From: Chryseobacterium sp. ON_d1
GTDB taxonomy: Bacteria; Bacteroidota; Bacteroidia; Flavobacteriales; Weeksellaceae
Direction of reading: 5' to 3'
DNA: 64,000 nucleotides
Assembly (NCBI RefSeq): GCF_006829085.1
Contig: NZ_BJTC01000014.1
Coordinates: 94,378-158,377 of the forward strand
Shown here piece by piece: positions 51,430-60,173 of the stretch; the stretch's first letter is position 1, and every line of letters begins with the position of its first letter. The notes under the pieces are model-generated. The model had not been told where the DNA came from, ran no database searches, and was given only the letters and a program-made list of their open reading frames with translations. The position numbers were made by a program, and so were the translations under genes.

Positions 51430-52251
51430 ATGAGTACACTTACATTAAAAGACGGAACAGAAATTTATTACAAAGACTGGGGTAAAGGACAGCCGGTTTT
51501 TTTCCATCATGGATGGCCATTATCAAGTGATGACTGGGATGCGCAGATGTTCTTTTTTTTAGAACAGGGATACAGGGTAATTGCTCATGACAGAAGAGGA
51601 CATGGAAGGTCTGAACAGACTCCTTATGGACATGATATGGATACTTATGCTTCTGATGTGGCAGAAATTGTTGAAGCGCTGGACTTAAAAGATGTGATTC
51701 ATGTAGGGCATTCTACAGGAGGTGGTGAAGTGATCCGATATGTAGCCAAACATGGTAAAGGGAAAGTTTCAAAAGCTGTTCTGGTAAGTGCAGTAACTCC
51801 TATTATGGTGCAGAATGAGAACAATCCGAATGGAGTTCCTATCTCTGTTTTTGATGATATCCGAAATAATACAGCGAAACACAGACAACAATTCTTTATT
51901 GATATTACCTTCCCTTTTTACGGATACAACAGAGAAGGCGCCAAAGTTTCTGAAGGTATTCAGAGAAACTGGTGGAGACAAGGTATGAGTGGTTCTATCA
52001 AAGCTCATTATGACTGTGTAAAAGCATTCTCTGAAACAGATTTCACAGAAGATCTTAAAAGTGTAGACGTACCTGTCTTGGTAATGCATGGTGAAGATGA
52101 TCAGATCGTACCTTTTGAAACAACAGGTAAAGTAGCTGCTACCCTGCTTAAAAATGGAAAGCTGATTTCTTATCCTGGCTTTCCTCACGGTATGCCAACA
52201 ACAGAGGCCGAAACCATCAATAAAGACCTGCTTGAGTTTTTCAAATCATAG
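51430..52251 (+). CDS. Alpha/beta hydrolase of the non-haem chloroperoxidase/perhydrolase type
   Basis: A 273-residue serine hydrolase. HHGWPLSSDDWD forms the oxyanion region, and the nucleophile Ser95 lies in VGHSTGGGE; the acid is in VMHGEDDQIVPF and the His in PGFPHGMPTTEA. GHSTGGG with AHDRRGHGRSEQ is the pattern of bacterial non-haem haloperoxidases (esterase/perhydrolase). No signal peptide; cytoplasmic. Own promoter and terminator; last gene of the block before rpmI. Confidence 0.92.
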   Translation: MSTLTLKDGTEIYYKDWGKGQPVFFHHGWPLSSDDWDAQMFFFLEQGYRVIAHDRRGHGRSEQTPYGHDMDTYASDVAEIVEALDLKDVIHVGHSTGGGEVIRYVAKHGKGKVSKAVLVSAVTPIMVQNENNPNGVPISVFDDIRNNTAKHRQQFFIDITFPFYGYNREGAKVSEGIQRNWWRQGMSGSIKAHYDCVKAFSETDFTEDLKSVDVPVLVMHGEDDQIVPFETTGKVAATLLKNGKLISYPGFPHGMPTTEAETINKDLLEFFKS

Positions 52252-52298
52252 CAGGATCAAACCTCATTAAAATTCAAAGAAAAACTTATATTAAAAAC

Positions 52299-52332
52299 AA
52301 TAGACAAATCTGTTAATACAGGTTTGTCTATT
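52299..52332 (+). terminator. Terminator after the hydrolase gene
   Basis: AATAGACAAATCTGT/ACAGGTTTGTCTATT stem with a short loop. Confidence 0.75.
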
Positions 52333-52403
52333 ATTTATTATAGTGATGATGGATTATCTATTTATGGCATTAAAAAATCCTTTCACATATCAGTTTTTTT
52401 TCG

Positions 52404-52411
52404 TAATTTTG
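52404..52411 (+). promoter_or_regulatory. -7 box (TAATTTTG) for rpmI-rplT
   Basis: Exact match; the leader is about 70 nt and begins with a TTCCTAA/TTAGGAA hairpin at 52422-52440. Confidence 0.55.
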
Positions 52412-52421
52412 CCAACTATTA

Positions 52422-52440
52422 TTCCTAATGTCTTTAGGAA
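52422..52440 (+). promoter_or_regulatory. Hairpin at the start of the rpmI leader
   Basis: TTCCTAA (52422-52428) and TTAGGAA (52434-52440). Possibly a 5' stabiliser or part of ribosomal-protein autoregulation. Confidence 0.35.
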
Positions 52441-52485
52441 ACCATAAACAGATATTGATAACAAAAACAATAAAAAAGCAAAACA

Positions 52486-52683
52486 ATGCCAAAATTAAAA
52501 ACGAAATCAGGTGCTAAGAAACGTTTTGCTCTTACCGGAACAGGTAAGATCAAAAGAAAAAACGCTTACAAAAGCCACATCTTAACTAAGAAAGAAACAA
52601 AGCAGAAGAGAAATCTTACTACTACTTCTTACGTAGCTAAAGTGGATGAGAAAAGCGTTCAACGTCAATTAGCAATTAAGTAG
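52486..52683 (+). CDS. rpmI: Ribosomal protein L35 (bL35)
   Basis: A 65-residue basic protein with the L35 pattern MPKLKTKSGAKKRFALTGTG and KRKNAYKSHILTKK. Part of the 50S subunit. Normally encoded right after infC; here it has its own promoter about 9.8 kb away from it. Confidence 0.97.
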   Translation: MPKLKTKSGAKKRFALTGTGKIKRKNAYKSHILTKKETKQKRNLTTTSYVAKVDEKSVQRQLAIK

Positions 52684-52805
52684 TTTTTATAAATCTATAT
52701 TTCGGTTTATAAGAATTCAAAACAAATTCACAATTTTAACCCTGAAACGGTGCTAACAAGTGTAACATATCTGTTACCGCCCTTTTCAAAAAAACAATTT
52801 AAATT
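52684..52805 (+). promoter_or_regulatory. rpmI-rplT spacer with possible L20-type structure
   Basis: A 122-nt spacer, long for this gene pair, with CGGTGCTAAC...GTTACCG and an inner GTAAC/GTTAC pairing at about 52748-52784. L20 represses its own operon through rRNA-like mRNA structures in other bacteria; the pairing here would allow this but is short. Confidence 0.3.
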
Positions 52806-53150
52806 ATGCCAAGATCAGTAAATGCCGTAGCTTCAAGAGCTCGCAGAAAGAAAATTTTTAAGCACGCTAAAGGTTATTTCGGAAGAAGAAAGAACGTTTG
52901 GACTGTAGCTAAAAACGCGGTAGAAAAAGCAATGCAATATGCTTACCGTGGTAGAAAAGAGAAAAAGAGAAATTTCAGAGCACTTTGGATCACTCGTATC
53001 AACGCGGGAACAAGAGAGCACGGAATGTCTTACTCTCAATTTATGGGAGCTCTTAAAAAGAACAACATCGAACTTAACAGAAAAGTTTTAGCAGATTTAG
53101 CAATGAATCACCCTGAAGCTTTCAAAGCTGTTGTAGATCAAGTAAAATAA
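52806..53150 (+). CDS. rplT: Ribosomal protein L20 (bL20)
   Basis: A 114-residue L20 with MPRSVNAVASRARRKK, HAKGYFGRRKNVWTVAKNAV and the C-terminal globular part ending AFKAVVDQVK. An assembly protein of the 50S subunit and often the autoregulator of its operon. A perfect terminator follows. Confidence 0.98.
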   Translation: MPRSVNAVASRARRKKIFKHAKGYFGRRKNVWTVAKNAVEKAMQYAYRGRKEKKRNFRALWITRINAGTREHGMSYSQFMGALKKNNIELNRKVLADLAMNHPEAFKAVVDQVK

Positions 53151-53177
53151 TGTAGAATAGATTTTGTTATCAATATA

Positions 53178-53205
53178 GATCCCGGGTTTTCCCGGGATTT
53201 TTTTG
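53178..53205 (+). terminator. Terminator after rplT
   Basis: ATCCCGGG/CCCGGGAT perfect stem with a seven-T tail. Confidence 0.9.
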
Positions 53206-53789
53206 TATACCCTTTTTTTAAACATTAATTTTCGGATCAAGCGCAAAAGTTAGGGACTAGTACAAAATCTATACTTTTTATTGAACTGACAGGTCATTTT
53301 TTAATCGCAAAGAAAAATGGTTCAAATGTTTTATTTTAGAAAGCTAAGAAGTGCGACTTTGTGGCTGAAGGAGCTTATGGATATTAGCTTAGAAAGAATC
53401 AATGAAATTGATTCCATCTTTGCTCCCTTGAAAATATGAGATAAGAGGCTAAAAACTTTGCGTTAGTTTAAACAATATTTCCCCCAGCTTTTGAGACTGA
53501 TCCTAATTTTCCATTTCATTCAAACTAAGCATAATTTGAAGAATCGATACCATTATCCATACAATCCTGGCAATGAAATAGTAAATATTCAACTTAAAAA
53601 CACTCAATACTAAAGAATAAAATAAATACGTATCCTAATCTAGGATAAAAATAATCTATCATAATCGCAAATGATATAAAAAGTTATATTATTATCAAAA
53701 AATCACCTAAACACCTACGAATAGACCTGAAAAACAATAATAAATGATGATTTATTATTATATTAGCAATCTATAAAGAAAGTATCAAA
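53206..53789. other. Long non-coding spacer before the M28 peptidase array
   Basis: About 580 bp without a supportable gene. Short frames exist (such as one ending IDSIFAPLKI near 53440) but lack a start, promoter or family. Pairs of AATCGCAAAG/GCGACTTTG words (about 53302 and 53354) suggest an old dispersed repeat. Confidence 0.35.
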
Positions 53790-54971
53790 ATGAAAAAAGT
53801 TGCAGCGGTTTTGCTGACTTCCATAGCACTACAAAATGTGGATGCACAGAATTTTATTCAGGCCTATAAAAACAGGGCCGACATGGTTACCCAAACCAAT
53901 ATCAACACCAATCTTCAGGAGTTCGCAGCCTTTGGGATCAAAAAAACAGGCACGGTTGCTAATAACAATGCTTTGAACTGGCTGAAAAATAAATATCTGT
54001 CTTATGGGTATGCTGCCAGTGACCTTTCTGAGGACGCTTTCACATATGGAGGTAATACATCAAAAAACTTAATCATTACAAAAACCGGAACCGTATATCC
54101 CAACAAATATGTTATTATCTGCGGGCATTATGATACCATCGTAGGTCCAGGGGTAAGTGACAATGGAAGCGGAACTTCTATTATCCTGGAAGCGGCAAGA
54201 ATACTGAAGGATGTTCCTACGGAATACTCTATCAAATTTATCCATTTTTCAGGGGAAGAACAAGGTCTGGTAGGAAGCAATCACTATGTCAATAATATTG
54301 CTTACCAGGGAGGTAATCAGGTCCTGGATATAAAACTTGTTCTGAACATTGACCAGGTAGGCGGACTTATAGGAAATAATAACAATACGATTACCTGTGA
54401 AAGAGATACTGGAGGAGTCTCCTCCAATAATGCAGCATCGGATATCGCAACACAGGAACTGATGACCTGTACAGGTCTCTACTCTCCTCTTCAGACCAAT
54501 CTTTCCTATGCCTACAGTTCCGACTATATGCCTTTTGAAGCCAAAGGATATACGATTACAGGATTTTACGAATATCTCAGAAGTGAAAACGAACATACCG
54601 TAAACGATACTTTTGCCAATCTTGACCCCGTGTATGTTTTCAATGTGGGAAAAGCAGCTGTGGGAGCATTACAACATTTTGCCGTTGCCACAACAACCAA
54701 TAATCTACTGAGTGCCAACGAGACTTCTGTACAGAAATCAGGGGAAGGCATTAGAATTTATCCTAATCCCGCTAAAGATCTGGTAACCCTTGAATTTGAG
54801 CAAAAAGTAAAGCAATTCAAAGTTGAAGTGAATGATATGGCAGGAAACACTGTTCTCAATCTTGAAAACCAGGAAAAGATTAATACCTCGGGATTGAAAA
54901 ACGGAGTCTATACGTTTACCATTAAGACTGATAAAGGAAATACTACAAAAAAAATAATTATCAATAAATAA
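53790..54971 (+). CDS. Secreted M28 aminopeptidase-like peptidase with T9SS sorting domain, copy 1
   Basis: A 393-residue protein with a signal peptide (MKKVAAVLLTSIALQNVDAQ). The M28 domain (about 30-300) shows the two-zinc ligands in order: ICGHYDTI (His), VSDNGSGT (bridging Asp), SGEEQGLVGS (catalytic and metal Glu), NIDQVGG (Asp) and NEHTVNDT (His). The C-terminus (about 322-393, IYPNPAKDLVTLEFEQ...GVYTFTI) is a Por sorting domain. First of three close tandem paralogues; 60 nt separate it from the next start, so they may be co-transcribed. Confidence 0.92.
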   Translation: MKKVAAVLLTSIALQNVDAQNFIQAYKNRADMVTQTNINTNLQEFAAFGIKKTGTVANNNALNWLKNKYLSYGYAASDLSEDAFTYGGNTSKNLIITKTGTVYPNKYVIICGHYDTIVGPGVSDNGSGTSIILEAARILKDVPTEYSIKFIHFSGEEQGLVGSNHYVNNIAYQGGNQVLDIKLVLNIDQVGGLIGNNNNTITCERDTGGVSSNNAASDIATQELMTCTGLYSPLQTNLSYAYSSDYMPFEAKGYTITGFYEYLRSENEHTVNDTFANLDPVYVFNVGKAAVGALQHFAVATTTNNLLSANETSVQKSGEGIRIYPNPAKDLVTLEFEQKVKQFKVEVNDMAGNTVLNLENQEKINTSGLKNGVYTFTIKTDKGNTTKKIIINK

Positions 54972-55031
54972 TTTCAAGCCGGAACAGGGTTGAATAGATA
55001 TTTCACTGAGTATCCGGCATTACCTCATACA

Positions 55032-56207
55032 ATGAAGAAAATCTCCACTTTTCTACTCGCTTCTATCGCCATCCAAAGTATTGAAGCCCAAAGCTTCATT
55101 CAGGCTTATCAGGACAGAGCGAATATGGTAACTCAGACCAACATTACAACTTACCTTCAGGAATTTGCTAATCTGGGGGTAAAAACCACAGGATCAACAG
55201 CTAATGCCAATGCACTGACCTGGCTTAAGAATAAGTATCTTTCTTACGGGTATACAGTCACTCAGATTGTTGAAGATCCCTTCACTGCAGGAAGTTATAC
55301 TTCTAAAAATCTAGTGATTACAAAAACCGGAACAGTTTATCCCAATAAATATGTTATTATCTGCGGGCATTTTGACAGCATAACCGGCTTGGGAGTCAAT
55401 GATAATGGCAGCGGAACTTCTATTATTCTTGAGGCTGCAAGAATTCTGAAAGATGTTCCTACGGAATACTCTGTCAAATTCATTCATTTTTCAGGGGAAG
55501 AGCAAGGACTTTTAGGCAGCAGCCATTATGCGAATACGGTAGCCTATCAGGGCAGCAATCGTGTTTTGGATATAAAGCTGGTTTTTAATCTGGATCAGGT
55601 GGGAGGTGTGATGGGAAATAGCAACAATACGGTTTACTGTGATCAGGACCTTGGAGGACTTACATCAAATAATGCTGCTTCCGCGACTGTAACCCAGGAA
55701 TTGAGAAACTGTACAGCACTCTACTCTCCTCTTCTGACAGCTGTGGATCCCGCTGCCGATACAGATTACATCCCGTTTGAACAGAAAGGTGAAGTGATCA
55801 CTGGTTTCTTTGAAAGAATCAGGAGTACCTATCCGCATACCGTTAATGATACTTTTGCCAATACTGATCCTGTTTACATTTACAATATAGGCAAAGCATC
55901 TGTTGGTGCATTACAACATTTTGCTGTTGCTACAGGTACACTAGGAACCCATGAGCTAGCCGTAAAAAACACGCTGGAAACCGTAAAAATTTATCCCAAT
56001 CCAGTAAAGGATTTTATCAATATTGATCTGCCGGATCCCGGAACTAAAAATTTCACTTTTGAACTTACTGATTTTCAGGGTCGGTCTATTTTCAAGAGAA
56101 CTAATGAAACAAAAATTAATGTTTCCGGGCTGGAAAATGGTGCTTATATAGGGATTTTAAAAATCGGCGACCAAAAGGCCGTAAGAAAAGTGATGATCGA
56201 AAGATAA
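55032..56207 (+). CDS. Secreted M28 peptidase with T9SS sorting domain, copy 2
   Basis: A 391-residue paralogue of copy 1 from the ATG at 55032 (signal MKKISTFLLASIAIQSIEAQ); an upstream TTG in frame is not needed. All five zinc-ligand segments are present (GHFDSI, NDNGSGT, SGEEQGLLGS, NLDQVGG, YPHTVNDT). Sorting domain about 318-391 (IYPNPVKDFINIDLPD). It lies between copies 1 and 3 and is closer to copy 3, sharing the DLGGLTSNNAAS-type loop and DPAADTDYIPFE. Terminator at 56229-56258. Confidence 0.92.
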   Translation: MKKISTFLLASIAIQSIEAQSFIQAYQDRANMVTQTNITTYLQEFANLGVKTTGSTANANALTWLKNKYLSYGYTVTQIVEDPFTAGSYTSKNLVITKTGTVYPNKYVIICGHFDSITGLGVNDNGSGTSIILEAARILKDVPTEYSVKFIHFSGEEQGLLGSSHYANTVAYQGSNRVLDIKLVFNLDQVGGVMGNSNNTVYCDQDLGGLTSNNAASATVTQELRNCTALYSPLLTAVDPAADTDYIPFEQKGEVITGFFERIRSTYPHTVNDTFANTDPVYIYNIGKASVGALQHFAVATGTLGTHELAVKNTLETVKIYPNPVKDFINIDLPDPGTKNFTFELTDFQGRSIFKRTNETKINVSGLENGAYIGILKIGDQKAVRKVMIER

Positions 56208-56228
56208 TTTTTGTCACAATAAACAATC

Positions 56229-56258
56229 TAAACCTCTGAATTGCTTCAGGGGTTTTTA
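56229..56258 (+). terminator. Terminator after M28 copy 2
   Basis: AAACCTCTGAA/TTCAGGGGTTT stem with a T-tail. Confidence 0.75.
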
Positions 56259-56410
56259 TTTTTCCTCAGCATCAGATTATCATTAGGCATATATTCATTA
56301 CACCTCTTTTTAATATGATATTCATAATAAATCTCATTATATTTTAACGCATTAAACACTTTATTGTGATTTATTTACTACATTCGTATTACCAAAACAA
56401 TATAATACAT

Positions 56411-57580
56411 ATGAAAAAAATCACAACATTTTTGTGTACTGCATTGATCATGCAAAGCATTGGAGCTCAAAGTTTTATCCAGGCCTATAAAGACAGGGCT
56501 GATATGGTTACCCAGGCAAACATTACTTCCAACCTTCAGGAATTTGCCAATCTGGGTGTTAAAACTACTGGTTCAACGGCTAATGCCAATACCCTTACCT
56601 GGATCAAAAACAAATATCTCTCCTATGGCTATAATGCCAGTCAGATAGAGGAAAGCCCCTTTACTTTTGGAAGTACAAGTTCTAAGAATTTAATCATAAC
56701 CAAAACAGGGACCCTTTATCCTAATAAATATGTGATTATCTGCGGACATTTTGATACGATTTATGGCCCCGGAGTTAATGATAATGGCAGTGGAACATCC
56801 ATCATTCTTGAAGCAGCAAGGATCCTGAAAAATGTTTCTACAGAATATTCCATCAAATTCATTCACTTTTCCGGCGAGGAACAAGGACTGAAAGGGAGCA
56901 GCCATTATGTTAATAATGTAGTTTATCAGGGAGGAGTCCGTAAATTAGACATAAAACTGGTTTTCAATCTCGATCAGGTAGGCGGTGTAAAAGGCAACAA
57001 CAATAACACAGTATACTGTGATGAAGATCAGGGCGGGCTTTCCAGCAACAATGCGGCTTCTGCGGCGGTAACCCAACAGCTGAGAAACTGCACGGCACTC
57101 TATTCTCCACTTCAGACTGCTGTGGATCCTGCTGCTGACACGGATTATATCCCATTTGAGCAAAAAGGTGAAGTAATTACCGGTTTTTTTGAAAGGATAA
57201 GAAGCAGTTATCCTCATAGTTCTAAAGATACATTCACCAATATGGATCCTGTATACGTATACAATATCGGAAAAGCTACCGTAGGCGCATTGCAGCATTT
57301 TGCAGCAGCTTCAACGACAATGAGCAAAGCAGCGTCAAAAAATGCACTAGAAACAGCAAAAATCTATCCTAATCCTGCTCAAAATATTCTCAATATTGAA
57401 TTACCGGATTCCAGGGAAACCAATTTCAGTTTTGAAATCAGTAATTCAATCGGCAGAACGATGCTTAAGGTAAATAATGAAAGAAAGATTGATGTTTCCC
57501 ATCTTCCAAACGGAGTGTATATAGGAGTTTTAAAAGTGGGTGATCAGACGCTTGTTAAAAACATCATGATTGAAAGATAA
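56411..57580 (+). CDS. Secreted M28 peptidase with T9SS sorting domain, copy 3
   Basis: A 389-residue paralogue from the ATG at 56411 (signal MKKITTFLCTALIMQSIGAQ); a GTG 15 codons upstream is rejected. Zinc-ligand segments are kept (GHFDTI, NDNGSGT, SGEEQGLKGS, NLDQVGG, YPHSSKDT; the last differs from YPHTVNDT but retains His). Sorting domain about 318-389 (IYPNPAQNILNIELPD). It is separated from copy 2 by a terminator and about 200 bp with only a one-off -7 box (TACATTCG at 56379), so it is probably a separate unit. Confidence 0.92.
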   Translation: MKKITTFLCTALIMQSIGAQSFIQAYKDRADMVTQANITSNLQEFANLGVKTTGSTANANTLTWIKNKYLSYGYNASQIEESPFTFGSTSSKNLIITKTGTLYPNKYVIICGHFDTIYGPGVNDNGSGTSIILEAARILKNVSTEYSIKFIHFSGEEQGLKGSSHYVNNVVYQGGVRKLDIKLVFNLDQVGGVKGNNNNTVYCDEDQGGLSSNNAASAAVTQQLRNCTALYSPLQTAVDPAADTDYIPFEQKGEVITGFFERIRSSYPHSSKDTFTNMDPVYVYNIGKATVGALQHFAAASTTMSKAASKNALETAKIYPNPAQNILNIELPDSRETNFSFEISNSIGRTMLKVNNERKIDVSHLPNGVYIGVLKVGDQTLVKNIMIER

Positions 57581-57603
57581 CAGCATTAAAATCATTATAA
57601 ATA

Positions 57604-57634
57604 AAACAGCAGGATAATATTCCTGCTGTTTTTT
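57604..57634. terminator. Bidirectional terminator between M28 copy 3 and the RNA ligase
   Basis: AACAGCAGGA/TCCTGCTGTT stem with flanking A and T runs; it touches the RNA ligase stop codon. Confidence 0.8.
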
Positions 57635-58661
57635 ATGATAAGGCTATCATTTTTTGTATTTCAGGTTTCATCCGTTCTATGATCCATTCTTTATCATCAG
57701 TAACCAGATCTTCCAGCAGATTACTGTTATTTTCATTAAAATCTGTAAGAATATCCTGTAAAAATTCATTTTTAATTTCGCTGAGGCGGACCGGATTGCT
57801 TTTATCAAGTGCGCCAACTTTTGATATCACACTTTCCAGACGATTCTTCGTTACATAAGTTCTCAGTTCCTCTATTATAAAAGAAAGACTTTCTGTCTTT
57901 GAATAGATATCCGGAACGAATGACCATTTTTCAGCTTTATGAAACTTCTCTTCTTCATCAAACTCAGGATTTTTCAACTTGATCACCGGACGGTCAGACA
58001 ATAGCTCTTTATCTTTTAAATCGAATGGTTTGATCACAACTCCTTCAATAAGATTTTGCTTCAATTCAGGCAGCCCAAGCTCTTTAGGAACAGGAGAATC
58101 TATTCTGATATTGAAATTCAAAGCTTCATTAAATTTTCCAATAAACAATGGCTTCACATAGGGTATTCCGAATTGTTCAAAATATGAAACTGCAGTTTCA
58201 TAATCCAGATAGTATTTCAACCCATTCTCATCAACAATAGCCAAGTCAAAAGCATAAAAACGAATATCGGGCGTATAATAAACTCCTGTCTGTATAGCCT
58301 TTACATTTTCGACAGCAGAAATCTCCGGATGTGGATAATGTCCACCGAATAATTCACCATAAACAATATATCTGATACCCGGCACTGCAGCACCAAGATA
58401 CTCAAACAATGCCAGCATGCTGTTCTCCAATTTACTGACAACAAGCTGAAAACCAAAGAAGTCATCTTTCCAGTCAAGGTACTCTCTTCTTTTGGCATAT
58501 TTAAGAGTATTATTTTCATAGCTGAAACTAAAATTGGCGCCATGTATTTTTTCAGTTACCACCCATTTCAGCTTATCCATTTTTGATAAATCACTTTCAT
58601 TAAGCCCGATTTTCTTCAATGAATCAGGCATTTTTTCGTATCCGGAAAATTCGGTCATCAT
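57633..58661 (-). CDS. T4 Rnl2-like RNA ligase
   Basis: A 342-residue protein of the Rnl2 branch of the nucleotidyltransferase superfamily. Motif I WVVTEKIHGANFSF holds the Lys that is adenylated (about residue 38). Motif IIIa is YGELFGGHYPHP, motif IV IEGVVIKP, and motif V PVIKLKNPEF. T4 Rnl2 seals nicks in double-stranded RNA. A C-terminal helical domain (about 250-342) matches the size of the Rnl2 extra domain. Eleven nt after the S41 peptidase stop on the same strand, so the two share a transcript. Bacterial function unknown; RNA repair is the family inference. Confidence 0.9.
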   Translation of the reverse strand: MMTEFSGYEKMPDSLKKIGLNESDLSKMDKLKWVVTEKIHGANFSFSYENNTLKYAKRREYLDWKDDFFGFQLVVSKLENSMLALFEYLGAAVPGIRYIVYGELFGGHYPHPEISAVENVKAIQTGVYYTPDIRFYAFDLAIVDENGLKYYLDYETAVSYFEQFGIPYVKPLFIGKFNEALNFNIRIDSPVPKELGLPELKQNLIEGVVIKPFDLKDKELLSDRPVIKLKNPEFDEEEKFHKAEKWSFVPDIYSKTESLSFIIEELRTYVTKNRLESVISKVGALDKSNPVRLSEIKNEFLQDILTDFNENNSNLLEDLVTDDKEWIIERMKPEIQKMIALS

Positions 58662-58672
58662 ATTTTATTATA

Positions 58673-60037
58673 TTAAAGCTGATCTACAATCTGTGTTTCT
58701 GTTTTATCTTTTAAGTTGATAATTTTTGTAGGAACAAGCCTGTTAGGTTGTATATTTCCTGCAGGTCTTACCCATTCTTTTACACCAAACAGGAAATCCA
58801 GTTTGGTATTAGGCGTCTGAAATCGAATCAGTTCTCCAAAATGATTAGGATGTCCTTTTTCAGGCATTTCCCCTACAACTTCTGCCAGTTTGTTATCGAG
58901 GACCATCACACTGAACATCATCGCACTGGAAAAAGTATTTTTCCCCACGATCACATATGTTTTTCCATTGAATCGCAACGGATTATTACCAGCAGCTACA
59001 GTAAGGGAGAGGATCGGATAATAACCACCGTCTTTTATCCTGTTATATTCAGGGGATTCTTTATTGTTCGCTTTTAAATAATCAGCATATTCTTTACTTT
59101 TTTTCCATCTTCCCTGATAGGTATGATAAGGCTTGTCTGAAAAATAGCTGATCAGTAAATTTCCAACTGCTGAATTCCCTCCTGAATTGTTATGCACATC
59201 AACAACCAGCTTATTGATATTATCTTTTTTGACCTGAGTAAATATGCTGTCAAATTTAGTCTTCCACTCTTCCAGCGTGAATGTCCCTCTGTCATCAAAA
59301 GTATTAACCGTCAGATAAGCATATTCATTTACTTTTTTATAATCAACAGGTTTAAAATTATCATTCTTTACGGGCTGGCTTTTTGAAGCATTGGCTTTTA
59401 ACTGTTCCAGAGAAATACTTTTAACCGTCTTTTGCAGTCCGCTTTTAAAGTTCAGGTTGTAATCATCCGTAATGAAATAACAGTACTTATTGATCATAAT
59501 CCAAAACTTATCAGCAGCCACGGAAATCCGCTCTTCTTTAGCACCGGGAATGGTTTGGGCACAGGTTTCCAGCACTTCATTGACAGGTATATTATTCAGC
59601 GAAATCAATTCGTCACCAATATTCAGTGTACTGTCTGAGTAATTCTCTGTAAGAATCATTTTGTCATTTTCATATTTGAATTTTAACGGCAATACTTTCA
59701 TGCTTTTTTTTATACTGTCGGTAACGCAGAAATCAGACATTGAGCTATGCTCGTCATTCAATGTAACAATCAAAGGTTTTGCGAGATAATAAAATTCCCT
59801 CTGTGTCATCCCGTTTTTCAGAGACTTACGAATATCTATATATTTCTTTTCAAATTCTGATTTTGAGATTTCAGTATAGGGATTTACATGGGCATTTATT
59901 ATTTTCTCCTTCATAAAATCTATGTCCTGTTCCAGCTGCTGCCTTGTGAATTTCTGGGCATAAAGTTCATTACAGTTTTTTTGAGCAAAAGCAGACTGAA
60001 AGAGCAATGTTGCTATTAAAGTTAATTTTAATTTCAT
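58673..60037 (-). CDS. Secreted S41-family (C-terminal processing) peptidase
   Basis: A 454-residue protein from the ATG at 60037, where a signal peptide begins (MKLKLTLIATLLFQSAFA); an earlier TTG lies inside the promoter. A PDZ-like region near LNIGDELISLNNIPVNEVLE, then the S41 core: VVDVHNNSGGNSAVGNLLISYF and KTYVIVGKNTFSSAMMFSVM, whose FSSAM Ser fits the nucleophile. Such enzymes cut protein tails in the periplasm. A TAATTTTG -7 box at 60056-60063 drives it together with the RNA ligase. Confidence 0.87.
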   Translation of the reverse strand: MKLKLTLIATLLFQSAFAQKNCNELYAQKFTRQQLEQDIDFMKEKIINAHVNPYTEISKSEFEKKYIDIRKSLKNGMTQREFYYLAKPLIVTLNDEHSSMSDFCVTDSIKKSMKVLPLKFKYENDKMILTENYSDSTLNIGDELISLNNIPVNEVLETCAQTIPGAKEERISVAADKFWIMINKYCYFITDDYNLNFKSGLQKTVKSISLEQLKANASKSQPVKNDNFKPVDYKKVNEYAYLTVNTFDDRGTFTLEEWKTKFDSIFTQVKKDNINKLVVDVHNNSGGNSAVGNLLISYFSDKPYHTYQGRWKKSKEYADYLKANNKESPEYNRIKDGGYYPILSLTVAAGNNPLRFNGKTYVIVGKNTFSSAMMFSVMVLDNKLAEVVGEMPEKGHPNHFGELIRFQTPNTKLDFLFGVKEWVRPAGNIQPNRLVPTKIINLKDKTETQIVDQL

Positions 60038-60055
60038 GGAATTGTTAGTATCTGG

Positions 60056-60063
60056 CAAAATTA
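60056..60063 (-). promoter_or_regulatory. -7 box (TAATTTTG) for the S41-RNA ligase pair
   Basis: Exact match on the minus strand, 18 bp before the ATG. Confidence 0.5.
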
Positions 60064-60121
60064 GTGTTTTAAAGCTTTATTTTGTTACAGGATAAGGAAT
60101 TGTTACTGCCAGTTTAAAATA

Positions 60122-60170
60122 TTAGCTAAGAAGGTCAGTGGGTTTTTGATCTTTCTTTAAATATTGCCAA
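60122..60170 (-). pseudogene. 3' tail fragment of a toxin-like ORF, no immunity gene left
   Basis: A frame reading WQYLKKDQKPTDLLS and stopping at 60122 abuts repeat copy A. Bases 60137-60170 are identical to 62570-62603 in another cassette, so both derive from one source. Nothing immunity-like follows; the S41 gene is next. A second frame through the same bases would end GNI. Confidence 0.4.
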
Positions 60171-60173
60171 ACC

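Noticed and set aside
53340..53440. Small ORF ending IDSIFAPLKI in the rplT-M28 spacer
   Set aside because: Too short, without promoter or family, in a stretch that looks like repeat decay.
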